From positions 372,001 to 436,000 of the forward strand of contig NZ_KB907786.1 in assembly GCF_000382205.1 (NCBI RefSeq): a DNA stretch of 64,000 nucleotides, given 5' to 3'. A program made the translations under genes and the position numbers. The notes beneath the pieces are model-generated. The model ran no database searches. It was given only the letters and a program-made list of their open reading frames with translations, and had not been told where the DNA came from. The stretch's first letter is position 1. The number at the start of each line of letters is the position of its first letter. Of the stretch, positions 1 to 8,665 are shown in pieces. Origin of the DNA: Dyadobacter beijingensis DSM 21582. Lineage in GTDB: Bacteria; Bacteroidota; Bacteroidia; Cytophagales; Spirosomataceae.

Positions 1-47
1 AGGTTACGGTGGCCGCCGGTCGATGTCCCGGATAAATGGTTACATGG

Positions 48-2765
48 TTAGGGGACCGCCAGCCGCCGGCTTCCATAGTCCTCTCCCGTGCGTGCCCGCA
101 GCCGTGCAATGTACACGCCTGCGGGAAGGCCGCCGGTATGGAACGCGAGGCCCTGGCGCGACGTCGTTTTCCGCACCAGAACGCCTTGCAGGCTGTAAAG
201 CCCAGCCCAGAGATGGTTACCGGACGGGTCCGCCGCACTTTTGATAAAAATCCTGTAAATCTGTGTATTAACCGGAGCGACGAACCATTCCAGCTGTTTG
301 CAGGGGAGCATTACATGGCGTGTGGAAGAAAGCTCGGCTGTGCTATCCGCGTCGACGATGCGCAGCCGGTAGTAGTTGGCGGCTTGCGGGGAGACGTCTT
401 CAAATGTGTAATGCCGTGCCGTACTGCTGGTGCCGGAGGCATTTACGCGGCCGATCTCAGAGAAAGCCCGGCCATCGCCGCTTCGCTGGATGCAAAAGTA
501 TGCGGCATTGATTTCTTCGGACGTAGTCCATCGCAGCCCTACCTGGCAGGCTGTTTCTTTTGCTTCAAAATATTGGAGGCGAACTGGTAACGGATCGGCG
601 ACAACGTTGCTGAAAAAAGCAAATACGGCAGCGGTGACGGCGATTTCCTGCACGGTGAATTCCGACATCTCTACTGCCTGCCGCGCATCGGTATAGCGTC
701 GGAGCACCGGGTAGGGGTCTTCTTTGCGATAACCGGCGGGATACCGGTTTGACAAATCCTGGATCGCGAAACTGGAAGGCCGGTTCATAAGCAGGGAAGC
801 CGCCGGCCCGAAAACCGGTACGCCCGGAACGGGTTGCTGAAACTTGCCGGGCACGGTGGACCAATGCAGCGGATATTGCGGGGAAATTTTGCCTACGCCA
901 GTGATGAAACATTGTGAAAGCGGATTGTTGCCGAGCGGAATATCGAGCTGTATTTTGGCATAACCGAGCAATTCGGGCTTTTTGAGCAATGCGGCGAAAA
1001 GGATATAGTCGAATGCATAACTCTGCGCCATCCCGAATGAGCCGTAGCCGATATAACCTTTGAAATGATGGTAAGCGCCGTGATAAGCGTGAATGTTCAT
1101 GGTCCGGTTGTAATAGTTGACCAGCACTTCGCTGTTCAGCTTGTTTTTAAACTCATCAACAAATAACTGACTGGTCGGAAAAGGGCAGGTCGCGTAGGCC
1201 CATGCGGCTTTAAATGTATGCTGTTGCCAGCTCATGGTGGCGTGGAACTGGTGCGGGATCTGGCCGTACCATTGGTTGAAATCAGCATTATACTGTGCTT
1301 CGCCGGTGGTTTTGTACAGTTCTGCGGCAGCCCATGCGCGGTTGTCCGCGTCGATCGGGTCGGGGTAGGGGCCGGCCGAGATGCCCGGTACGTTGACGGG
1401 TGGCGTGGGAGTAGTATGACTTTTCAGGAACAGCCACGCTTTTTTGGCCTTTTCAAGGCATGATGCGGCGTACGTGCCATTGAATTTTTTGAAATTCCGG
1501 GCAGCCATCGCCATTGCGGCAGCGAACAGCGCAGTGGATTGGGTGGTTTTTTCCGAAATATAAAACGTGCCGTGTTCCTCGCCGGGCAAGCCTTGCGACC
1601 ATGTTGCGGGCGTAACGCGGAAATAAACGCCGCCATCGGGCGCCTGCATTTGCATGAGCCAGTCGGTTTCGTATCTGGCCTCGTCGAGCCAGTCGGGTAT
1701 GCCGTTGCCGCTTTCAGGGAGGTTCAGGTGGTTGTCGGGGAATTTTTGAGGATATAGTTCAAAGGCCGTGAACAGGCTGAACAATGCACTGGCAGCGGTA
1801 GGTACATAGCGGCCGTAGTCGCCGGCGTCGAGCCATCCGCCTTGCATGGGAAGTTGGGTGCCTGGGGGATAGTCCGTCGCCCCATACAGCGCAGAAGCTG
1901 TATGGGATGCGTGGATGACCGCCGTTTGGGCAGGCAAGCCAGCGCGTGCCCAGTTACCGCCATGCGGGGAGTCGATGGCACCAGACCGCTGGTAGTATAA
2001 TGCCCTCGCCGTTTGGAAATACAGATCGTTGTAAACTTCGGGACTGATCGTAAAAGTTTCGGAGCGTCCGTAACCCGGCACGTACACGTGATATTGCCCC
2101 GCCGTCTGGAGCGATGAAAAGACGATCTCGAATACACGCTCGCCGCTGAATGCGGGATCGGATTTCAGATATTGGCATTTTCCGGTCAGAACCGTCTTCC
2201 CAGCTATGTCGACAATCTGAAATGGTGGTGGTGCAACGGTATCGGCGGGCATATACCACGCATCGCCGAGAAACCGGCCGAGTTTCGCCAGCTTCGGACT
2301 ATCCGGCAGGTAACCGACCTGATTGGCTTTTACATTTCCGCGAATCTCGTGGTCATCGAATGTAAATGTCGCATCCAATGCCGAGCCATTCCCTTCGGTG
2401 TCGCGGATAGCGTCGGTTTTCAGGTGATAGACTTTCCCGTTTTTAAGCGGTTTTGAAAAAATCAGGTACAATTCAAATCTGATCTCCGGTGTACCTGAAA
2501 CGGAAATCCCTTTCACAAAACTGTGACGCCCGACGCGGGATGGATTGGTGGCCGACTGGTAGTCTGCATCATTCGTCGAAGAAATGGCGTAGTGCCCCGT
2601 GTTGTAGCATCCCGTCGTATCGAACCGCTCGCTGATTGTGAGCAGCACCACCTGCGCCGACAGGGGTGTGTGTGAAATGACGGGCTGGCCAGGTAATGAC
2701 CCGGCTTGCTGTGCATGGGCGTAAGCTGGGGTGAGCAGGATCAGTAACAATGTGAATTTTCCCAT
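48..2765 (-). CDS. Secreted glycoside hydrolase family 9 (endoglucanase-like) with type IX sorting-type C-terminus
   Basis: The 905-residue protein starts with a signal peptide (residues 1-19, ending AHAQ). An Ig-like segment follows (about 25-140), then a cellulase N-terminal Ig-like domain (about 143-240, KANQVGYLP). The GH9 (alpha/alpha)6 barrel carries the family motif GGWLDAGDYGRY at 309-320, whose Asp residues position the water. Glu707 in QEIAVTAAV is the likely acid. Residues 725-815 look fibronectin-like and about 825-905 form a beta-rich tail (GLPAGVYIARL) typical of type IX secretion cargo. Family knowledge predicts inverting cleavage of beta-1,4-glucan or a related glycan outside the cell; the exact substrate cannot be read from sequence. 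It is transcribed alone, 156 bp after the acyl-CoA dehydrogenase gene. Confidence 0.9.
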   Translation of the reverse strand: MGKFTLLLILLTPAYAHAQQAGSLPGQPVISHTPLSAQVVLLTISERFDTTGCYNTGHYAISSTNDADYQSATNPSRVGRHSFVKGISVSGTPEIRFELYLIFSKPLKNGKVYHLKTDAIRDTEGNGSALDATFTFDDHEIRGNVKANQVGYLPDSPKLAKLGRFLGDAWYMPADTVAPPPFQIVDIAGKTVLTGKCQYLKSDPAFSGERVFEIVFSSLQTAGQYHVYVPGYGRSETFTISPEVYNDLYFQTARALYYQRSGAIDSPHGGNWARAGLPAQTAVIHASHTASALYGATDYPPGTQLPMQGGWLDAGDYGRYVPTAASALFSLFTAFELYPQKFPDNHLNLPESGNGIPDWLDEARYETDWLMQMQAPDGGVYFRVTPATWSQGLPGEEHGTFYISEKTTQSTALFAAAMAMAARNFKKFNGTYAASCLEKAKKAWLFLKSHTTPTPPVNVPGISAGPYPDPIDADNRAWAAAELYKTTGEAQYNADFNQWYGQIPHQFHATMSWQQHTFKAAWAYATCPFPTSQLFVDEFKNKLNSEVLVNYYNRTMNIHAYHGAYHHFKGYIGYGSFGMAQSYAFDYILFAALLKKPELLGYAKIQLDIPLGNNPLSQCFITGVGKISPQYPLHWSTVPGKFQQPVPGVPVFGPAASLLMNRPSSFAIQDLSNRYPAGYRKEDPYPVLRRYTDARQAVEMSEFTVQEIAVTAAVFAFFSNVVADPLPVRLQYFEAKETACQVGLRWTTSEEINAAYFCIQRSGDGRAFSEIGRVNASGTSSTARHYTFEDVSPQAANYYRLRIVDADSTAELSSTRHVMLPCKQLEWFVAPVNTQIYRIFIKSAADPSGNHLWAGLYSLQGVLVRKTTSRQGLAFHTGGLPAGVYIARLRARTGEDYGSRRLAVP

Positions 2766-2832
2766 AACAATTCTGTTTGTTTGGGAATGTTCACAGGATA
2801 TGTGTGCCTTTTGCTGCGAATATCAATGACAA

Positions 2833-2871
2833 ATGCCAACCGGCAAGGCTTATTTACTAGCCGGTTGGCAT
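2833..2871 (-). terminator. Hairpin after the acyl-CoA dehydrogenase gene
   Basis: A perfect 12-bp inverted repeat (2833-2844 with 2860-2871, arm ATGCCAACCGGC) with a 15-nt loop sits between two minus-strand genes. No clean T-run follows on the minus strand, so it may act as an mRNA 3' stabiliser rather than an efficient intrinsic terminator. Confidence 0.5.
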
Positions 2872-2921
2872 ATCCGGTTACATTAGTCTGGCGGGTACAA
2901 AGGCTTTGTGAGAAACGGGAA

Positions 2922-4088
2922 TTAATTCCTCAATATTTCTTTGGAAATCACCATTTTCTGAATTTCACTCGTGCCTTCGCCGATTGTGCAGAGCTTGCTG
3001 TCGCGGTAGAATTTTTCGGCCGGATAATCCTTCACAAAACCATACCCTCCGAATATCTGCACGGCTTCGTTGGCTACGCGCACGGCGGTTTCGGATGAAT
3101 GGTATTTGGCTACCGAACTGGCCAGTGTCACTTTCTCGCCGGCGTCTTTCAATGAAGCAGCGTGGAAGGTGAGCAGGGAAGACGCCTGCACGTCGGTATA
3201 CATGTCCGCGAGCTTGAATGCGATTGCCTGGAAGTCGCAAATGGCTTTCCCGAACTGCTTCCGCTCTTTGGAATAGGCCAATGCGGCCTCATATGCGCCC
3301 CAGGCCGTACCTACGCCCAGTGCGGCGATGGAAATGCGGCCGCCGTCGAGCACTTTTAATGACTGTATAAACCCGTCGCCGATCTCGCCGAGGCGCTGGC
3401 TGTCGGGAATGCGGCAGTCCTGGAAGAGCAATTCCACCGTTTCCGAAGCACGCATGCCGAGTTTGTCTTCCTTACGTCCCGCGCTGAAACCGGGCGTGTT
3501 GGCATCGATCACGAATGCGGTCGCGCCGTGCTTGTCGCCGGGTTCGCCGGTGCGCGTCATGATCACGAGTACGTCGGCGCTTTTGCCGTTGGTAATGAAG
3601 TTTTTAGAGCCGTTGATAACCCATTCATCACCGTCCCTGACAGCTACCGTGCGCATGTTGCCGGCATCGGAACCGGTATTCGGCTCGGTGAGGCCCCACG
3701 CGCCTACGAGCGAGCCCGCAGCGAGGCCGGGGAGGTATTTCGCTTGCTGGTCGTCGTTGCCGAACATGTATATATGATTGGTACAAAGCGAATTATGGGC
3801 CGCCATTGATAGTGCGACGGACGGGTCGACCTTAGCGAGTTCGATGATGGCGGTGACGTATTCCCGGTAGCCAAGACCGGCGCCGCCGAGACTTTCGGGA
3901 ATGAGCATGCCCATCAGGCCGAGCTCGCCCATTTGTTCGAAAAGATCTTTCGGAAAATGCTGCTGTTCGTCCCAGGTGCGGATGTGCGGTTTGATGTGCA
4001 GCGTGGCGAAATCCCTGACGGTTTCTTTGATAAGGTTACAAATCTCGTCGGAAGGGTTCTTGGTCAGGTCTTTTTCTCGTGTGTCCAT
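2922..4088 (-). CDS. Acyl-CoA dehydrogenase
   Basis: A full-length (388 aa) FAD-dependent acyl-CoA dehydrogenase that oxidises acyl-CoA to trans-2-enoyl-CoA and passes electrons to an electron-transfer flavoprotein. It has the family signature GAWGLTEPNTGSDA, the FAD-binding substrate loop, the C-terminal IFGGYGFVKDYPAEKFYRD segment and the catalytic base Glu371 in IGEGTSEIQ. The Glu position matches short-chain or glutaryl-type enzymes, so a short or branched acyl substrate is likely; the exact chain length is unknown. It stands alone, divergent from ugd. Confidence 0.93.
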   Translation of the reverse strand: MDTREKDLTKNPSDEICNLIKETVRDFATLHIKPHIRTWDEQQHFPKDLFEQMGELGLMGMLIPESLGGAGLGYREYVTAIIELAKVDPSVALSMAAHNSLCTNHIYMFGNDDQQAKYLPGLAAGSLVGAWGLTEPNTGSDAGNMRTVAVRDGDEWVINGSKNFITNGKSADVLVIMTRTGEPGDKHGATAFVIDANTPGFSAGRKEDKLGMRASETVELLFQDCRIPDSQRLGEIGDGFIQSLKVLDGGRISIAALGVGTAWGAYEAALAYSKERKQFGKAICDFQAIAFKLADMYTDVQASSLLTFHAASLKDAGEKVTLASSVAKYHSSETAVRVANEAVQIFGGYGFVKDYPAEKFYRDSKLCTIGEGTSEIQKMVISKEILRN

Positions 4089-4202
4089 AGGTGTTGATGC
4101 TTATATTTGTGTGATTACCCAATGATAGTGAGAATGCGACAAAATCGCTAGCCACTAACGAACAAATCCAAATGGCGAAGGTGAAGATTCGCTTAAAAAA
4201 AT

Positions 4203-4210
4203 TACTTTTG
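4203..4210 (+). promoter_or_regulatory. Candidate -7 box for ugd
   Basis: TACTTTTG matches the Bacteroidota -7 consensus TAnnTTTG exactly. It lies 90 bp before the ugd start in the divergent intergenic region. I see no convincing -33 TTG at the usual spacing, so this is a candidate only. Confidence 0.4.
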
Positions 4211-4300
4211 CAACCGTCCTTACGCACTGGACTTAGTTAAGTACAATTCCCGGATTTTATTAAACAAGTGCCGAAACAGCTATATAATAATTAACCGTTT

Positions 4301-5617
4301 ATGAAAATTGCAGTAGTAGGAACAGGATACGTTGGTTTGGTGACAGGTACCTGCTTTGCCGAAACCGGCAACCAGGTGACTTGCGTCGACATCGACGTCA
4401 GAAAGGTGGAACGCCTTCAAAAAGGAGAAATACCCATTTACGAGCCTGGCCTCGACGTGCTGTTCGACCGCAATGTGGCCGAAGGACGCTTGTTGTTCAC
4501 GACCAATCTCGCAGAAGGTATCAAGGATGCGCAGGTGATATTCCTCGCATTGCCAACGCCTCCCGGCGAAGACGGCTCTGCTGACCTTAAATATATTCTC
4601 AAAGTGGCCGACGACCTCGGCCCGATCCTCGATCAGTACGCGGTGATCATCGACAAGAGCACCGTGCCCGTTGGAACAGCCGAAAAAGTACGCGCAGCCG
4701 TTGCGAAAAACGCGAAAGTGGATTTCGATGTAGTGTCTAATCCCGAGTTCCTCCGCGAGGGCGTGGCGGTAGAGGATTTCATGAAACCCGATCGCGTGGT
4801 GGTAGGAACGACCTCGGAAAAAGCCAAAAAGGTCATGGAGAAGTTGTACGCTCCGCTCGTGCGCCAGGGCAACCCGGTTATCTTCATGGACGAGCGTTCG
4901 GCGGAAATGACGAAGTATGCGGCGAACTCGTTCCTGGCGATGAAAATCACTTTCATGAACGAAATCGCGAACCTTTGCGAGAAAGTAGGTGCGAACGTGG
5001 ACGATATTCGTCGTGGTATCGGGACCGACAGCCGCATTGGCAAGCGCTTCCTTTTCGCAGGTATCGGTTACGGCGGCAGTTGTTTTCCAAAAGATGTGCA
5101 GGCATTGGCCAAAACATCGAAGGATTACGACTATGATTTCCGTATTCTGAAATCGGTCATGGACGTGAATTACGATCAGAAGAAGAAATTGCTGCCGATG
5201 GTAGAGAATTACTTCTCGGGCGACCTGAAAGGCAAGACGATCGCCGTTTGGGGATTGGCATTCAAGCCTTATACCGACGATATCCGCGAAGCGCCGGCAT
5301 TGGAAAACATTGAAGCATTGCTCGCAGCCGGAGCGAAAGTGGTCGCTTACGACCCGGAAGCGATGACGAATGTAAAGGGCATTCTGGGAGATCAAATCAC
5401 TTTCACCCACACGCCTTATGCAGCGCTGGACGACGCGGATGCGCTCATGATCTTTACAGAATGGCCGCAGTTCCGCACACCGGAATTCGAAAAAATGGGT
5501 AAACTGCTCAAAAACAAAGTCGTTTTCGACGGCAGAAACCTGTACGAACTCGAACAGATGCGCGAAATGGGGTATACCTATTACAGCATCGGTCGCGAAA
5601 AGGTGGTGCCGGCCTGA
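4301..5617 (+). CDS. ugd: UDP-glucose 6-dehydrogenase
   Basis: The 438-residue enzyme oxidises UDP-glucose to UDP-glucuronate with two NAD+. It begins with a Rossmann motif (VGTGYVGLVTG), has the LALPTPPGEDGSAD loop, the VSNPEFLREG segment and the catalytic Cys261 in GYGGSCFPKD. The C-terminal UDP-binding domain contains GLAFKPYTDDIREAP. Length is normal for the family. It is followed 35 bp later by a UDP-glucuronate decarboxylase, so the pair should convert UDP-glucose to UDP-xylose for cell-surface glycans. Confidence 0.97.
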   Translation: MKIAVVGTGYVGLVTGTCFAETGNQVTCVDIDVRKVERLQKGEIPIYEPGLDVLFDRNVAEGRLLFTTNLAEGIKDAQVIFLALPTPPGEDGSADLKYILKVADDLGPILDQYAVIIDKSTVPVGTAEKVRAAVAKNAKVDFDVVSNPEFLREGVAVEDFMKPDRVVVGTTSEKAKKVMEKLYAPLVRQGNPVIFMDERSAEMTKYAANSFLAMKITFMNEIANLCEKVGANVDDIRRGIGTDSRIGKRFLFAGIGYGGSCFPKDVQALAKTSKDYDYDFRILKSVMDVNYDQKKKLLPMVENYFSGDLKGKTIAVWGLAFKPYTDDIREAPALENIEALLAAGAKVVAYDPEAMTNVKGILGDQITFTHTPYAALDDADALMIFTEWPQFRTPEFEKMGKLLKNKVVFDGRNLYELEQMREMGYTYYSIGREKVVPA

Positions 5618-5652
5618 TCTAAACTAGTAAATACTCTAACTTACTCATCTTA

Positions 5653-6645
5653 ATGAAACGTGTTTTAATTACGGGAGCAGCAGGTTTCCTGGGTTCGCAC
5701 CTCTGCGAGCGTTTTTTAAAGGAGGGAATGTATGTGATCGGGATGGACAACCTGATCACCGGTGATATGCGCAATATCGAGCACCTGATGCCAAACCCGA
5801 ACTTCGAGTTTTACCATCACGATGTGACCAAATACGTGCACGTACCGGGCGAGCTCGACTACATTATGCACTTCGCATCACCCGCCAGTCCGATCGACTA
5901 TCTGAAAATCCCTATCCAGACGCTCAAAGTAGGCGCGATGGGAACGCACAACCTGCTGGGATTGGCCCGTGCCAAAAAATCACGTTTCATTATCGCTTCC
6001 ACTTCGGAAGTGTACGGTGACCCGCTGGTGCACCCGCAAACCGAAGATTACTGGGGCCACGTGAACCCGATCGGGCCGCGCGGCTGCTACGACGAAGCGA
6101 AACGTTACCAGGAGGCCATTACGATGGCTTATCACCGCTACCACGGCCTGGAAACCCGCATTGTACGTATTTTCAATACCTACGGACCGAGAATGCGCCT
6201 CAACGACGGACGGGTATTGCCTGCATTCATGGGCCAGGCGTTGCGCGGCGAGGACATTACCGTTTTTGGTGATGGTACGCAAACCCGCTCGTTCTGCTAC
6301 GTGGACGACCTCGTGGAAGGTATCTACCGCCTGCTGATGAGCGACTACTCGTTGCCTGTCAACATCGGTAACCCGAAGGAAATCACGATCGGCCAGTTCG
6401 CCGAAGAGATTATCAAGCTGACGGGCACCGACCAGAAAGTGGTGTACAAGCCACTTCCGCAGGACGATCCGAAACAGCGTCAGCCGGATATTTCAAAAGC
6501 GAAGGAAGTGCTGGGCTGGGAACCGAAAGTTTCCCGCGAAGAGGGCCTCAGAATTACCTACGATTACTTCCGCAGCCTGCCGAAAGAGCGCCTGTACGAA
6601 GAGTCGAACCACAGAGGATTCGAAGGCTTCAGCGCCAACAAATAA
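5653..6645 (+). CDS. UDP-glucuronate decarboxylase (UDP-xylose synthase), SDR family
   Basis: A 330-residue extended short-chain dehydrogenase with the NAD motif [11 protein letters not shown] (8-18), the [11 protein letters not shown] segment diagnostic of UDP-xylose synthases, STSEVYGDP, and catalytic Tyr146/Lys150 in YDEAK. NTYGPRM and [11 protein letters not shown] complete the family pattern. It decarboxylates UDP-glucuronate to UDP-xylose in the cytoplasm. It lies 35 bp behind ugd on the same strand, which supplies its substrate, and is followed by a large repeat hairpin and a terminator that end the operon. Confidence 0.93.
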   Translation: MKRVLITGAAGFLGSHLCERFLKEGMYVIGMDNLITGDMRNIEHLMPNPNFEFYHHDVTKYVHVPGELDYIMHFASPASPIDYLKIPIQTLKVGAMGTHNLLGLARAKKSRFIIASTSEVYGDPLVHPQTEDYWGHVNPIGPRGCYDEAKRYQEAITMAYHRYHGLETRIVRIFNTYGPRMRLNDGRVLPAFMGQALRGEDITVFGDGTQTRSFCYVDDLVEGIYRLLMSDYSLPVNIGNPKEITIGQFAEEIIKLTGTDQKVVYKPLPQDDPKQRQPDISKAKEVLGWEPKVSREEGLRITYDYFRSLPKERLYEESNHRGFEGFSANK

Positions 6646-6653
6646 TTTAGTTT

Positions 6654-6709
6654 CCCCGAACTGAAGTCCGGGGCTATATGATCCTGTTGCCCCGGACTTC
6701 AGTCCGGGG
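6654..6709. repeat. REP-like inverted pair of 20-bp GC-rich units
   Basis: Two 20-bp units, 6654-6673 and 6690-6709, are inverted copies of each other that differ at one base and are separated by 16 bp. Each unit is itself a partial palindrome with CCCC/GGGG ends around a GGACTGAAGTCC-type core. The layout resembles dispersed palindromic (REP/BIME-type) elements placed after stop codons. I noticed no second copy in this window. Confidence 0.6.
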
Positions 6710-6722
6710 ACCTTAATCAAAC

Positions 6723-6749
6723 AAAAAACCCGCTCGAAGGCGGGTTTTT
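6723..6749. terminator. Bidirectional intrinsic terminator between uxs and frr
   Basis: An ACCCGC/GCGGGT stem with loop TCGAAG is flanked by an A-run on the left and a T-run on the right, so it can end both the plus-strand ugd-uxs operon and the minus-strand frr transcript. Confidence 0.85.
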
Positions 6750-6777
6750 GTTGGTTAAGGTAGGGAATCAGTCGTTA

Positions 6778-7338
6778 TTATACTTCCATGATCTCCTTTT
6801 CCTTGACGGAGAATATTTGCTCGATTTTGGCCACGTAGCTGTCTGTCAGTTTCTGAACGCGTTCTTCGCTGCCTTTTACCAGATCTTCGGAAACGCCTTC
6901 TTTGGTCAGCTTACGCAGGGAGTTGTTCGCATCCTGACGGATGTTGCGCACATTGATTTTTGCTGTTTCAATCTCGTTCTTGGCACGCTTCACCAGTTCA
7001 CGGCGGCGCTCTTCATTCAATGGGGGAACAGATATCCGGATCAATTCGCCGTCATTGGAAGGTGAAAAGCCGAGGTTGCTGTTGCGGATCGCTTTCTCGA
7101 TGTCGTTAATGGTCTTTTTCTCGAAAGGCTTGATAGCCAGCGTCCGTGCGTCGGGTGTGTTGATCGTCGCGACGTTCTGGATCGGCGTCATGGAGCCGTA
7201 GTATTCGATCTGAAGACCTTCCAGCATTTGAGGGGATGCTTTTCCGGCGCGGATTTTACCCAATTCAATGATAAGGTGTTTGATCGCTCCGTCCATGGTA
7301 TCCCTGGCGACGTCCAGATATAAGTCTATTTCTTCCAT
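6778..7338 (-). CDS. frr: Ribosome recycling factor
   Basis: 186 aa, the usual length. It shows the RRF pattern of a long three-helix bundle (KIRAGKASPQMLEGLQIEYYGS, here split around the hinge; TPIQNVATINTPDARTLAI) and the C-terminal VKRAKNEIETAKINVRNIR helix. With EF-G it splits post-termination ribosomes. It lies 24 bp behind pyrH, the conserved bacterial gene order, and ends at a bidirectional terminator. Confidence 0.98.
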   Translation of the reverse strand: MEEIDLYLDVARDTMDGAIKHLIIELGKIRAGKASPQMLEGLQIEYYGSMTPIQNVATINTPDARTLAIKPFEKKTINDIEKAIRNSNLGFSPSNDGELIRISVPPLNEERRRELVKRAKNEIETAKINVRNIRQDANNSLRKLTKEGVSEDLVKGSEERVQKLTDSYVAKIEQIFSVKEKEIMEV

Positions 7339-7362
7339 TGTTTTATAGTAAGCTGTATTTTT

Positions 7363-8085
7363 CTATTGATTCGAGATCAGTGTTCCGACATTGCCGCCCA
7401 TCACCAGGTCATACAGGTTGCCGGGTTTGTTCATGTCGAATACGATGATCGGCAGGTCATTTTCCTTGCACAAGGTGAATGCGGTAAGGTCCATGATCTT
7501 AAGGTTTTTGGACAAAGCTTCATCAAATGAAAGCTGGTCGTATTTTGTAGCGGTAGGGTCTTTCTCAGGATCGGCCGTATAAACGCCGTCCACGCGGGTG
7601 CCTTTCAAAACCACTTCCGATTCCGACTCGATGGCACGAAGGCCTGCGGTAGTGTCGGTCGTGAAGTAAGGGTTACCGGTTCCCGCACCGAAAATAACGA
7701 CACGGCCTTTTTCAAGGTGACGTACTGCGCGGCGGCGGATCAATGGCTCGCAAACCTGCTCCATTTTGATCGCCGACATCAGGCGGGTATTCATCCCGTG
7801 TTTTTCAAGCGAGCTCTGGATCGCCATCCCGTTGATCACGGTCGCGAGCATGCCCATATGATCGCCCTGAACCCGGTCGATCCCCGATTTTTCCACGGAA
7901 GCACCGCGGAAAATATTTCCACCACCAATTACGATTGCCACCTGCACGCCGACCTCGGTAATCCTTTTGATTTCCTTGGCATAATTGTCGAGAATGTTAA
8001 AGTCGATGACCTGGGCTTTATCGCCCCCGTTGAGTGCTTCTCCGCTGAGTTTCAGTAATAAACGTTTGTATTTTGGTTCCGGCAT
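7363..8085 (-). CDS. pyrH: Uridylate kinase
   Basis: A 240-residue bacterial UMP kinase of the amino-acid-kinase fold, phosphorylating UMP to UDP with ATP. Visible motifs are the N-terminal KLSGEAL, the GGGNIFRG nucleotide loop, [14 protein letters not shown] at the hexamer interface and [14 protein letters not shown]. It is co-oriented with frr 24 bp downstream; the biotin carrier gene ends 61 bp upstream. The usual rpsB-tsf neighbours are not in front of it here. Confidence 0.98.
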   Translation of the reverse strand: MPEPKYKRLLLKLSGEALNGGDKAQVIDFNILDNYAKEIKRITEVGVQVAIVIGGGNIFRGASVEKSGIDRVQGDHMGMLATVINGMAIQSSLEKHGMNTRLMSAIKMEQVCEPLIRRRAVRHLEKGRVVIFGAGTGNPYFTTDTTAGLRAIESESEVVLKGTRVDGVYTADPEKDPTATKYDQLSFDEALSKNLKIMDLTAFTLCKENDLPIIVFDMNKPGNLYDLVMGGNVGTLISNQ

Positions 8086-8146
8086 GGTTGTGATGTGGTG
8101 TTTTGATCCGTAAAAATAAGCGGACGAAGCTCAGAATAACAAGTTT

Positions 8147-8665
8147 TTAATGAAACTCCAATAATACCTGGTTTTTTTCCACAATCTGCCCCGGCACCAC
8201 TTTCAGCGTTTTGATGACGCCGCTGCCGGAGGATTTGATCACGTTCTCCATTTTCATCGCCACCAGCACGAGCAGGTTGTCGCCCTTTTCAATGCTGTCG
8301 CCCTCCGCCACGGCGATGGATTGGATCAGGCCGGGCATGGGTGCTTTCACGTTGTTGATCTTCTGTGCGGCGCCGTTTTGCATACCCATTTTTTCCAGCA
8401 GCATATCCAGGTCGTCTTTCGCCGAGGTATGGTAATGCTGCCCGTTGATGAGCAAATGCACCGATTTGCCCGCCTGGTCGCGGTCGAGCACTTCGATGTT
8501 GTAGGATTTGTTTTTCCAGATCACGTGGAAGCGGTTGCCGCCGAGCGGCGCGATGTCGCCCCCGAACGCGTCGCCGTCGATAAACCAGCCTTCTTTCCGC
8601 TGGTCTAGGTCAAATGTCTGTTCAGGCTGCTCGCCCGGCTTGCTGCCCACGTTTATTTTCAGCAT
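8147..8665 (-). CDS. Biotin/lipoyl carrier protein (acyl-CoA carboxylase BCCP subunit)
   Basis: 172 aa. The C-terminal third (about 100-172) is a biotinyl domain with APMPGLIQSIAV and the biotinylation motif AMKMEN, Lys138 being the expected attachment site. The N-terminal part (VIWKNKSYNIEVLDRD) resembles the BT-like domain found in propionyl/acetyl-CoA carboxylase subunits of Bacteroidota. It should carry carboxy-biotin to a carboxyltransferase; the obvious partner in this window is the subunit at 32367-33926. Its start overlaps the dusB stop by 7 nt, which implies translational coupling. Confidence 0.88.
   Translation of the reverse strand: MLKINVGSKPGEQPEQTFDLDQRKEGWFIDGDAFGGDIAPLGGNRFHVIWKNKSYNIEVLDRDQAGKSVHLLINGQHYHTSAKDDLDMLLEKMGMQNGAAQKINNVKAPMPGLIQSIAVAEGDSIEKGDNLLVLVAMKMENVIKSSGSGVIKTLKVVPGQIVEKNQVLLEFH

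Noticed and set aside
4280..5410. Long frame antisense to ugd
   Set aside because: It covers a certain gene in the opposite strand, with no family match.
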